Assembly: GCF_040802235.1 (NCBI RefSeq)
Contig: NC_133165.1
Span: 11,379,623 to 11,443,622, forward strand
Reading direction: 5' to 3'
From: Manis javanica
Lineage: Eukaryota; Chordata; Mammalia; Pholidota; Manidae
DNA length: 64,000 bases
Within the stretch, counting starts at the first letter, position 1. Every line of letters begins with the position of its first letter. The position numbers were made by a program, and so were the translations under genes. The notes below the pieces were generated by a model that made no database searches, was not told the origin of the DNA, and saw nothing but the letters and a program-made list of their open reading frames with translations. This document shows positions 38,417 to 49,446 of this stretch, one piece after another.

Positions 38417-40961
38417 TGGGTCTACGTCTAAAAATAGTTGGGTAAAAATAAACATTGCTATCAAGATAAATTTCAAATATTTTGTTTTATAATGTATGAT
38501 ATTTAAATATATAATTTATCTTGTTTTAAAAAAATTAATTCTATCTAGTTTGGGAAAGCAGAGTTTGGGGTGTTTTTCCAACCCACAGGAGACAGAATTT
38601 GACAGGGCAGGAAATGTGCTGGCACTCCCTATTGTGTAGAAATAATCCTCTTTATAAGGAATGATCTTGGTAACTGTGTTCAGGTAGCTGTGAAGACTGA
38701 TATGTGTTTCCTTACCAAATCAGAACAAAAGAGAAGAAAACACATTTTAGCTATCAAGCTGCAGATAATTTAAATGAAAAATCACAAAGCTAATTGTTTT
38801 TGGCAAGACAGTTTCCTCCAGAGAACTGAATATCAAAATATGCTTTCCATTTTTCCACTAATATGTCACAAGTTCCACTCTAGGTGACGTCTGGGATCCT
38901 GATTCAGGATGTGGACTAGGGGGGCCCAGGTCATGGTGACAGTCACCAAAGTTAGATTTATTCATGTATTAGTCATCTTGCTAAAAAAGTTTATAGAAAA
39001 TGGGTGTACAGCATTTCCTTAACTTCTATTTTATTATTCTCATTGAAGTCCAATTACATAGTCTAAGCTGATTGAATCCAAGAAAATACAATAATTGAAG
39101 AGTAGTTGTAATTTTCTCTGCCAGATAAATTGAAAAAAAAAATAAAAGATACCTGAAAGGCCAGTGGAAACTCAACTTTCAAAATTTAACCATCTTGAAT
39201 TTAAATGAAGCTCTAAACTTTCCTTTATAGACAAAAATAGTGATGGCTAGAAGGTCATTAGGACTATGCTCTAGCTTCAAGTATCTCTGCCCTATACATT
39301 TCTTTACATTGAAGTTTACTTACATCCAACTTATTTATCTTTCAACTATCACTAGATTCAAATAGATTAGTAAAAGGGACAACTAGAGTCCAATGGGAGA
39401 TTGCTTTAATCATGAGACAGTACACAAAGGCAAAAAACAAAAACAAGAAAAAAATTAAGGCTAACAGCCCTATATATCCAAGTTTATGTATCTTTAAACG
39501 ACCAGCAGATTAAAGTAGGTTAATTAAAAAGCCATGTGGTGCCCAATGAGTGGTTACTTTAATCAGAAAACATTAGATGAAATGAAAAAATGTGAAAGTA
39601 ATAACTTAAACTCATGCTAAAATAAACTTTAAGTAGATAAAGCTATTTTTTAAAGCACCACTTGTTTACAATGGTAGTTGGTATGCATCAATCAGTATGA
39701 GATAACCTTCATGTATGATGACTGAAACTAATACTGCTGCCAAAATGTTGAGGTTTTCTTTAAAAAATGATTACAATAAACTTCCAGTGGTGTTCACTGC
39801 AATTTTTGCAGTGCCATCAAAACACTATTTGGCTCAATGTAAACATGTAAATTATAGGAACATGTATAAAGTTGATGTCCTTATGGCACAGTAGTAGAGT
39901 GAAAATTTGGTTGAGACATATATTTTATGGTACAGATATCAAATTGGCTGTAAGGTCTTGGCATGGATTGAGAAGGCATAGAACATTGCAAGCCATTTGA
40001 AGGACTTCAATCTTTTATTGTTAGAAGAAGGGTGAATGTCGTAATATTTTTGAGCAGAGGAAAATCTACTTTGATGTGTGCTTTAATAGAATCAAACTGA
40101 CTGCTGTGTTGAGACATCAAGCAGAGACACAAGCAATTTAGTAACCACAGGGTGGCAAGCTTGTATGTGGGGACGTGAAGAGAAATGGTTAGATGCTGCA
40201 TTTACCTGTATTTTTAAATTATAGAAAAGATTTCCTAGCCAGTCATATATGTGTTGTGACAAAATGAAAGATGTCCAAGATAACAGAGGTATCTTGGCTG
40301 AGGACTGGAATCATGAGGTTGCCACTGACAGAGAGAAGGAAAACCATAGAGGGACAGGGTTGAGGAAAAGGGGAAGAGTTTGTGTTCATACCCTGAGGTT
40401 GAGATAATAATTTGTCGTTCAGTGTATGCATTACTTCCTAAAACCACTGTAGCAGGTGTTTCTTGTAGTTGTTTATTGTTTATTATATTTTTGGTGGTCT
40501 TGCTTTTCTGCTACACAATCTGCTTCACATTTGCCTGCTTGTTCTTTATTGTTTTCTATGTTCAATATGCAGATACGTGGAAAGAATTTAAGGTCTATGG
40601 GGATTTTGTTCCCTCTGAAGCAGATTTGTATTTGTGCGGGTGGCTAGGGTCTCAACAGACTAGATGACCTTAAACTATCAGGAATTGAAATTAGAAGTCT
40701 CACTTCAATCCCTGCTAATGTGTTTCCCCCTCATATTAAGGGGTTTTATGAATTTCTATTTTTTAATAAATTTTTTATTTTTATTCCTGTAAATTTTTCA
40801 GAATTTACATCGGCTTCTTTACCTCTCAGTCACTTCTTCTGTAACTGGCAGATCCCACTACAGGAACACTAGAACTAAGTGCCAGGCTTGCATCTCTAGG
40901 TTTCAGGTCTTTTCCTTTGGAATTTGGCCCTGTAGTTGCTTAGTTAGCATCCCAATGTGAT

Positions 40962-40965
<4 letters not shown>

Positions 40966-41010
<45 letters not shown>
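40966..41010. repeat. (CA)n microsatellite
   Basis: About 45 bp of uninterrupted CA repeat. Confidence 0.95.
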
Positions 41011-41012
<2 letters not shown>

Positions 41013-41194
41013 TCTTAATCTACCTCAGCATAAAGGTTGAACCATTACCACCACCACTCCAAAATTCCTGGTCTGTTATATTTTTAAAGAAATCTTAAAT
41101 TTGTATTTTATACCTAATATTAGTAGGAAGGTGGAAAGATAGAAGTTTAACAAGTGCATAAACAGAAGTGTGTCTTTTATTTAAAAATACTGTT

Positions 41195-41530
41195 TTCAAT
41201 CTGATTCTGGCTGGCGGGATGTAGCAGGACAGCCAATATACCTACCCTCCCAGAATTTATGTTCTACTGAAGAAAGACAGAAAAGGCCAACATGGCTGTC
41301 AGATATCACAGGGCAGGCAGTGGCCACTTCACATTTAATGGTCAGGGTAGGATTCTCTGTGGAGAGGACACTTAAGCTAAGAAAAGAAAGACAGGAAGAA
41401 ACAAGTCATAGGACAATCTCAACCGAAGCACAGGGCAAAGTTGGATATGCTTGAGGAATACAACGGAGCAAGTGCAGGAGAGAATTATGGGAAAGAGTAG
41501 GAGGTCAAGTGAGGGCAAATCCACATAGAG
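41195..41530. repeat. L2-like relic
   Basis: ACCTACCCTCCCAGAATTTA, TTCTACTGAAGAAAGACAGA and ATTCTCTGTGGAGAGG follow the pattern of L2-type sequence. Diverged. Confidence 0.4.
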
Positions 41531-42449
41531 TTTTAGACATCAAGATAAATAAAATGCATGTCTGACAAGTTTTATTTAAGACATCAAACTCCCAACTGAA
41601 AGAAGAGTATAAGAAATTTAAACTCTTGCCTGTTAGAAACTCATCAAATATACAATGGGAAAGGTTTGTTTAAAAAAATTTTTTAATTTAAAATATTTTT
41701 AAATTTTATTTTCAAACTGAGGAATATACCTGTTTCAGGTTCCTTCTCTTTAGAGACCTGGCCACCTCTTTCACAGCACATGTGGATCTGAACATCGGCT
41801 CAGGTCCACGAACTAAGCAGTGGATTGTGACTTTTTTTGTTAAAAAAGAGGGTTTTAAAAAATTTCCTTTCAACTTAAATGTCTCTTTTCATTCCTTCTC
41901 CTAATGACCTCTAAAATGTTCTGATATCAGGCTGAGCCAAGGGGTTCATGTTTAAATTTTTATAAATATCTGCTTGTTTATTTTATTTTTTCCTCCTGGA
42001 GCCAAAATAAAATGAGAGGAAATAGAAAAGCATAAACCTACAAATGGAAATCATCATTTGATAATCTCTAAAGTAACACTAAGTTAATTTAGGCAAGATC
42101 AGCAATGCATGTAAAAGTAAAATACTGCTGCAAAAAAGAAAAAAAGACTTTTATTGAAATTAACATAAGATTGTATAACAACTATACTTCAATTTTTAAA
42201 AAAGCACTTTTATTTTGGAGATATCTGGCAGCCATCCTCCGTTGGTGATCCATGATATAGCAGGAACAGAATTTTCCAGATCTGGAAAATACTACAATGC
42301 ATGTGTTGTCGATGATAGTTCCATGTTCCATTGCGATGCTTGCAAATCATGAGAAACTACACTAAAACACACTACCTGCTCTTTTCCCATGTGCCACTGT
42401 ACTTCAAAAGCACTTTTACTCTTGACAAATTGGACATTTATTTAATCTT

Positions 42450-42471
42450 GGTGTGTGTGTGTGTGTGTGTG
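42450..42471. repeat. (GT)n microsatellite
   Basis: Short GT repeat of about 22 bp. Confidence 0.9.
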
Positions 42472-42689
42472 ATCATGTCCTCCCAAGCAGTTACATATCT
42501 AGAACACCCTTCAAGTAATACCACTTTTGGAATACATGGTTTTAGGAAGTGAAGGGGATACCAAAAAATCACAATATCACAATGGCAAGTGATGATTAAG
42601 GAAAAATGTTAAGTACAGGGTTGCAATATGACAAGGTTTATGAAATGACGAGGGCTAGGCTGCACATCTAGCGGGATGCGTGGTCCGGG

Positions 42690-43620
42690 AGTCCAACTGT
42701 GTAATCGTCACCTGTCCAGGGCATGGGTGAGGCTTGGTACCATCTAATGGCAGTTTTCTGCTCTAGCCAAATAGCAGCGGAGATGATTCTGGATCCTTGG
42801 GTTGGAGAAAACGGTACCTCATGTTCAGTGTGGAGCCCAAAGTGCTGCAGGGCTCTTCTGGAAGGTTTTTGCCCCTCTTTGCTCAGCTTTGAGCAAGACC
42901 TGTGTGGGCGTGACAGAGACAGGGACTCTGTGCTCCTGCTGGCCAGCCCTGCAGTTGCTAATTATTTGGTGCAAACTTCGTGGTTTGTGCTGGGAGGTTT
43001 CTCAGTTGGATTCCAGCCTCATTCACAGGTAAGCCTTGTGCACTTCACTTCGGGGTGAGGTTTACCAGTTTTCCTTCCATTTCGTCTGCTTTGTACCAAT
43101 GGGGGGCCTCGGGCAAGTGAGTTTCCTGCCCCTCCGCCAGCACCTTTGCTTTGCACCGTGCATAGTATCTCCACGAGCATTCCTGCCTCTGCAGAGCAGT
43201 GGAGGGACTGTGGTTCCAGGGATGGAACGTGTGGAGTTCTTGCCTATCTTCCAGCAGCTGCCTCCTGGGTCCCCTTGCCTGGTCCTAATCTTTCTGTTAT
43301 GCACCCAGACAGCAGCCGTGTTAAAAAGCTGGTGAGGAATTACAGATGAACTTCGTGTCTGGGGTCTCTAGAGATTCTAAATTCTCTTGATGACCCACAC
43401 TTAACCTCTAAAAATTTATTGAAGTTTCGGTTGTCTCCTTGTGGATGTTTATGTCAGCTACGTCTTCCCCCCATACTCTGTCAAAGACAAAACAGTCTGT
43501 ATGTTCGGGGCTCCTGGAGGCTGGTCTCCTTTGGAACTTGGTTGACCTAGTTGGCTCCCTAGTGGGTTCAAGAAAAGTTAATGGTTTTGTAGATTTTTTT
43601 TTCTTTTAATGTTAGAATAG
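42690..43620 (-). repeat. Possible antisense LINE-derived sequence
   Basis: A GC-richer stretch with overlapping open frames on both strands but no recognised domain. Its T-rich right end (TTTTTTTTCTTTTAATG) and composition suggest an antisense LINE end. Low confidence. Confidence 0.3.
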
Positions 43621-43869
43621 AAGTTATATTTTCTTAAGATCTTTTACACCCTGAGTGGAAGTGGAAATTACAATAATTATATTGACCTATCATTATGTAT
43701 ATGTTAGTTTCACCTCTATAAATTCCTGCAGACAGGGCATTTTTATATTCTCAATGCCAGGTGGAAAATTTATGGTATTGTTGTAATAAATTGTTCAGAG
43801 GCTTTTCTCTCTAAGAAAATTATGAAAACTTTTGAGAGAGTGACTATTATATATCATTATAATAATACA

Positions 43870-44010
43870 AGGACCAATATCTATTGAGTGTTTTTATGAA
43901 CCAGACCCTTTTGTAAGTTCACCTATATAACCTTATTTAGTACCACCACCAACCCTACAAAAGTAGGTGTTATTATTTTAATCTTTTAGTTTAGCAAGCA
44001 AACACAGGAC
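43870..44010 (-). repeat. MIR-like relic
   Basis: ATCTATTGAGTGTTTTTATG, ACCAGACCCTTTTGTAAG and ACCCTACAAAAGTAGGTG are reverse-complemented MIR/L2 3' motifs. Confidence 0.6.
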
Positions 44011-44460
44011 AGGCGTTGAGCCTTTCTCTCAGAAGGGCCCTGTACTTGGTTTAGCGCTATGATGTGGCCCCCTGGAATTCTTAGTAATTTTACCTTGTAA
44101 CTTCAGGTGAAGTCTCTGAGACAATGGAGCCTTTGGGTGAGCAGGAGAGAGAAACCTGGGGCTGTGAGTACAAGTTCCAGCTCATGATCGCGGGCCCCAC
44201 CAGCACATGGGCTTTGAGCAGTTGCCCTGGTGGCCCAGAGCTCAGGCACAGGCCGCAGCATAGTTTGGGGCCCCTTGGGGCCCCAGAGTGGCCAGCTGGG
44301 AGCTGATGTGAGATGAGAGGTGAGGCCCCACATGTAGGCAGCACCGGGCCCCATGGGGGAATGGATGGCTTGACTGTCCAATCCCAGAGTCTATCCCCCT
44401 GGCACAGGCACCAATCTTAATCCTCCTATAAGAACTGCTGGTGGTCAGACCAATTGCAGT
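44011..44460. other. GC-rich patch
   Basis: Locally GC-rich for this window, with GGGGCCCCTTGGGGCCCC at 44267-44284. Open frames run on both strands without recognisable domains. It may be a decayed repeat; I cannot name it. Confidence 0.4.
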
Positions 44461-45499
44461 GTCAGTATATTATCACAAAATAAAGGGTGCACATGGACAG
44501 TGTACTCAACCTTATCAGGACGTGACCAGAATTCTTCAGAGGTTAGAATATCCAGCTTTGAAAACTGTTGTAATATTGGAAAACAAATATCCACAGCATT
44601 AAAAATAAGAATTAAATTTAAAGATCATCACACCGGCCAGAAAAGAACATGATCTCTATGTGATGCTTTAGATAAACCTATTATTAATGAGGAAAACAAT
44701 TTTAAAATGAATTGTCCCTTCTAATCGAAGACTCAGACATAAAATGCATTAATGGGTATTCTGAATTACATATCCATCATGCATCCACTTCTAGTTTCTT
44801 AATTTGACTCTACAAATTATGGGCAGTATGAGAGGAAGCATTAAAATATTATGTTTATTTAAATTTAAAATTAGTGTGATGTGAATTTATTTGCGTTGAG
44901 TTAAATCTTTTTAGAAAAATGGGTCCATGAGAATCATGAACTCTAGATCCACTAACAATTATATTTCTAAATAATTTATCAGAAATTTATCCCAATGTTA
45001 CCATGGTCTATAAAGTATTCTTACCAGCTCTCACAGTTATATCAGCAAAAAGATTCTTCTCAAAATGAAAAATAACCAAAAATTATTTGTGATCTTGAAT
45101 TCGTTGATAGAAACTGGTACCACTTTCAAATATATTGCTGGAAAAATAAGTTGTTGCAAACATACTTTTTTTATGAAATAACAATAAATGAATCTGCGGA
45201 AGAGTGAGCTAGAATAATCTAATGGCCAATCAGTATAACATAGTAACAAAGTATTATTATTATTATTATTTGTTGCATTATATGAACATAAGATAACAAA
45301 ATGTTATATTTTGCAGTTTGTGACTTTATATATTCACATATTACTATAACTCTCTTTGCATTTTATGTTATAAAATATTTTTAAAGAACAAAGTTTTCTA
45401 TTTTACTATTTTTAACAGCACCTCTTTCCAGTCTAATTTACAAGGTGACCCACATTATCATTTTTCACTAGGCCCCATAAATTATGTAGCTAGTTATGA

Positions 45500-45630
45500 A
45501 TACAGATAAAGTAAATTATATAAAACCATGCAGCTAGCAAATAATGGGATCAGAATTTAAACCCAGGGAGTTTGGCTACAAATCTGAGCTCTTAATTCCT
45601 CAGTTAATTCACTCTACATTATGGTATCAA
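45500..45630 (-). repeat. MIR-like relic
   Basis: CATGCAGCTAGCAAATAATG, GATCAGAATTTAAACCCAGG and AATCTGAGCTCTTAATTCC are the reverse-complement MIR core. Confidence 0.65.
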
Positions 45631-45839
45631 AACTGAGGATGGTTGATGGAATGTAGGAGGTGATCGATATATGATCATAAAAGTAAAAGGTAAGACTACC
45701 CCTCACTGGCCAACACAAGCTTTGTCTCTTGTTGCTTCTGGTCCCACCCTAATGACTCATTGTCACTTGATTATTGCCAATAATCACCAGTCAATACTAA
45801 GAAGCATAAGACAACATAATTTTAAAGTACTTGTACAGT

Positions 45840-46245
45840 TTTCTAGGGATACATAACAAAGTACCACAAACCGAATGGCTTAAACAGTGGAAATTTATTG
45901 TCTCATAGAACTGGAGACTCGGACTGTGAGCTCAAGGTAGCAGGCTGGTTCCTGCTGAGGGCTACTGAGGGAAGGGTCTGCACCAGGCTTCTCTTCCTGG
46001 CTTGTCAGTAGCCATATTTTCCCTGTCTTTTCATATTATCTTTCTTTTATGCATGTCTCTGCATCCCAGTTTCCATTTTAAAAGGACACCACTCCTATTG
46101 GATTAGGGCCCACCCTAATGACTCATTGTCACTTGATTATTTCTGTAAAGACCCTGTCCCCAAATAAGGTCACACTGTAAGGTACTGAGAATTAAGACTT
46201 CAACATATAAAGTTATGGGGACACAATTTAATCTATAACAGTCCT
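45840..46245 (-). repeat. MLT1/MST-type MaLR LTR
   Basis: AACAAAGTACCACAAACCGA, TGGCTTAAACAGTGGAAATT, AGAACTGGAGACTCGGACTG, CCTATTGGATTAGGGCCC, AATAAGGTCACACTGTAAGG and ATCTATAACAG are the full reverse-complement order of a MaLR LTR. Confidence 0.85.
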
Positions 46246-47924
46246 ATATGTTTTAAAGTGCTTTCACAGCCTGCTTTTACTTTTGCCCATAATAGGACCA
46301 AATGAAATACAGAAATATAGAAGAAAAGACAGTATTTTCTACATTTTGCAAAGAATTTTGCACATGGAATCCTGGTGAATATAGTCCTTGATATCCCTAT
46401 TCTAAAGACAATTTTCAGTCTTTAGGGCTCTGTTTCTGTTATAGTTAAGTCTGTTTTTCAATATTCTGCTTATTATTTACTATTGCCAACATCAGTAAAA
46501 TTCAGTGTTTTGTAACAATAGCATTTCTAAAAGAAGAAAAATAAACGGAAGCTCCAATTTCATTGCAAAGTGTTGCCTTAGGTGAAGAAGAGACCAACAC
46601 TGAAAATTAGAAAAAAAAATTTACATATAGCCAGAAAACACTGGATTATCAAGAAAAAAGATGTCATTAAAAATAGATTGGCAGTAAATGAGATAGAAAA
46701 AAATTGAGGAGCAAGAAACATTCAAGTACAGCTATATTTTACTAATAACTACCCATGTGGTGAGAACTCACAGAAATCAAAGGTTTTCCTAGTGTACTTA
46801 CATAAGGGGAAACCATCTTAAATGGCATTTTCCATGTAAAGAAGGTTTTTCCTTTTATTCTTTTCATCAAAGTAGGGAAAGGAAGAAAACCACTTATTTT
46901 CAGAATACTTTAAATCAGCTACTTTCTGGAACTGAAAACAGACCACCTTGGAATAGACTAAACTGTTCAGCTGTGTAACGTAAGGCCCAGAACGGGAGGT
47001 CCAGGAAATTGTACAAATCTGTACATGTAACCGTGAACTTCACCTTAGCGTCTTACATATTTTCTTTTGTGTTTGCACTGTAATACAATTTCTAGGGTTC
47101 TTCAGAGGGGTTGTAATAGTGACAAGGAATTATTTATCTGTACATGAAAAAGGCCCATTGTGGTTTATCCAAGTACTCAAACTATGTATTCAAGGGTGGA
47201 ATGTTGTAGGTTTTTGGAAGAAAATCCTCTAAATCTAAGGATTTGCGTCGAAGGAGAAAATGTGCCAGTGCCCCAGAGGACAGTTGTTGGGGTACAGCTT
47301 TTATTTCTGCTCTGTATATTTGCAATTAAGGTTTTAGAGTGCCTGTCTTTAAAAAGAATGACTTTTCATAGTATACTGATAACCTCCAGTTAACAAGGTT
47401 AATTATTTTGTTTACTTAACTAGGGCCCAAACTGGTGTTAACAAACATATTTAAATACCAGTGAAAACTTTTATGAATTTTAAATAAAGCACATTTTTTT
47501 CCTGTACGTTTCTTAGGTCTTTGTAGAAAAGTAAGTCTGAGTCATTCATTAGAGTATCTCTGTAGAATATTTTGCTTATAGTACAGTTATTCATTTGAAT
47601 TAATCAGTAGTTTAAGCTATAATGAATTTTACATAGTAATAGAAATTTAAACTAGAAAAAAATATCAGGGACTGAGAGTTTATATTTCATTTTAGAAGAA
47701 ATCAGCGCTCAGCTATTGCTTTTTTCTGCCCTAATATACACAGCAGATAAGCAGAGTAAACAGGGTGATTTTGCATCAAAGCATAGAGAGGCAGGTCCGT
47801 TAGGCTGCGTGAATTTGTGTAAGTAAGCCAGATTCCAAGACGAGCCTCATGACTCCCACTGTGGTACACCTTTGTTTACTGCCCTTCCCTTAAGAGCAGA
47901 CAAAAATTTTGCCTTGGGTTTGTT
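46246..47924. other. AT-rich unassigned DNA
   Basis: No supported gene or named repeat. Confidence 0.5.
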
Positions 47925-48942
47925 TTAGAGCAGTTTTAGGTTCACAGAAAAATTAAGGAAAGGTACAGAGATTTATCATACACCCTCTGCCTTCACACAT
48001 GCATAACATACCCAGCATCAACACCCCTTTTGTTAAAATTGATGCGCATTTGTTAAAAATTGATGGACTACATTGATACATCATGATCACCCAGAGTCCA
48101 TAGTTTATGTAGGGTTCTGTGTTGGTGTCATATAACCTATGGCTTTGGAAAAATGTATAAAGCCATGTACATATTAGTATGGTATTTAAAAGAGTATTTT
48201 CACTGCCCTAAAATGCCTCTGTGCTCCACCTATTCATTCCTCTGCTCACCCACACCCAACCTCTGACAACCACCGATCTTTTTACTGACTCCATGGTTTT
48301 ACTTTTTCTAGAATCATATGGTTGGAAATATAGAGTGTATACAGCCTTTTCATGCTGCTTCCACTTAGTAATATGCATTTAAAGTCCCTCTGTATCTTCA
48401 CACTTCATAAATCAGTTTTTAGTGTTGAATAATATTTCATTGTTTGGATGTACCAGAATTCTTCCATTCACCTACAGAAGGTCATCTTGGTTGTTTTTAA
48501 GGTTTGGCAGTTATGAATAAAGCTGTTATAAACATCTATGTGTAGCTTTTTGTGTGCAAATAAATTTTCAGCTCCCTTGATAAACTTCAAGGAGTGTGAT
48601 TGCTGCATTGAAGGGTATCTTAGTTTTGTAAGAAACTGCCAAACTGTCTTCCAAAGTCGTTTTGTATTCCTACCAGCTATGAAATAGTTTCTTTTGCTCT
48701 ACATCCTCGTAGCATTTAGTGTTGTCGATGTTCCAGGTTTTAGACATTCTAATAGGTATGTAGTGTGATATGTCATTTTATTTTCATCTGCATTGCCTAA
48801 TGACATATGGTGTGGATGCATCTTTTCACATGTTTACTTGACATCTGTATCTTTTCTATGGTGAGTTGTCTGTTCAGGTCACTCTCCTATTTTTTAATTG
48901 ATTTGTTTTCTTGTTGTTGAATTTTAGGAGGTCTTTGTATAC
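47925..48942 (-). repeat. Old antisense L1, left part (interrupted by the provirus)
   Basis: Begins with the L1 3' UTR-like GAGCAGTTTTAGGTTCACAG and continues antisense through 3' ORF2 motifs (AACTGCCAAACTGTCTTCC, TGGTGTGGATGCATCTTTTC). It stops exactly at the target duplication and resumes at 56969. Confidence 0.85.
48937..48942. repeat. Target-site duplication, left copy
   Basis: GTATAC directly before the 5' LTR; the same six bases follow the 3' LTR at 56969-56974. Six bases is a length made by betaretroviral integrases. Confidence 0.95.
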
Positions 48943-49276
48943 TGTTGGCAGCCACGCTCAGAAAATAGCGCCCAATGCAGGGCAGCCGGAAGGCCCCGAA
49001 CTTCCTAATGACAAATCATCCCACACCACTAAACTACATGCTAATTGCGCCTTGGCATAAGGACCAATGAGACCCACCAAATGGTTATGCTAATAAGGCA
49101 TATGGAGCCGCACCAACCAGGTCAGAGCATGAGAACTATATAAGCAAGCCTCTCCTTCCCCTCTGGGTCCTGCCCAACTCATTTGTTTCACAAAGAGCTG
49201 AAGAATAAAGCTTTCTGCAGAAGAATCCTGCTGTTGTTGTGTGCTGTTCTTGCCGGCGAGGACAGGGCACGCGACA
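48943..49276 (+). repeat. 5' LTR of the betaretroviral provirus
   Basis: Has TG...CA ends (TGTTGGC to GCGACA). U3 has CCAAT at 49064-49068 and a TATATAAG box at 49137-49144. R holds AATAAA at 49204-49209, followed by a GT-rich stretch (CTGTTGTTGTGTGCTG) typical of downstream poly-A elements, then a short U5. Compared with the 3' LTR it differs at 48954 (A vs G), 49104 (G vs A) and 49254 (C vs T), all transitions. Confidence 0.97.
49137..49144 (+). promoter_or_regulatory. TATA box of the proviral promoter
   Basis: TATATAAG, 67 bases before the AATAAA. Transcription start is expected about 25-30 bases downstream, which would make R about 60-70 bases and U3 about 220 bases. Confidence 0.8.
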
Positions 49277-49278
49277 AG

Positions 49279-49296
49279 TGGTGCCGAATCCCGGGA
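49279..49296 (+). promoter_or_regulatory. Primer binding site, tRNA-Phe-like with one mismatch
   Basis: TGGTGCCGAATCCCGGGA, two bases after the LTR. It differs at one position (T for A) from the tRNA-Phe primer site seen perfectly in the class I ERV at 4258-4275. Betaretroviruses mostly use tRNA-Lys primers, so this is unusual for the class. The tRNA match is from recollection of the tRNA 3' end. Confidence 0.75.
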
Positions 49297-49379
49297 ACCA
49301 GAACATCACCGGCACAGGGAGGACCCTTCAGACATCTGGAGAGGATTCAGAACTGCAGGTCAGAAGAAAGCCCGGAGGG

Positions 49380-49385
49380 GTAAGT
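49380..49385 (+). promoter_or_regulatory. Leader splice donor
   Basis: GG/GTAAGT, a near-consensus 5' splice site 61 bases before the gag start. It would serve the spliced env message together with the acceptor at 54451. Confidence 0.7.
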
Positions 49386-49446
49386 TCCGAGAGGCCCCTG
49401 CTTTTTAGGATGATGGTTGATGGTTCTCTGTAAATAAGGAGGCACC

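Larger units (their letters stand above)
33276..40965. other. Long AT-rich tract without recognised genes
   Basis: No supported gene. It holds a (GACA)n tract at 34275-34309, a short TA run at 37486-37500 and a roughly 60-70 bp imperfect tandem duplication at 38289-38416. An L2/MIR-like core may lie near 36700-36760. The rest is unassigned. Confidence 0.5.

Noticed and set aside
42723..43335. Overlapping open frames (111 and 99 codons) in a GC-richer stretch
   Set aside because: Frames occur on both strands with no recognisable protein; probably repeat-derived.
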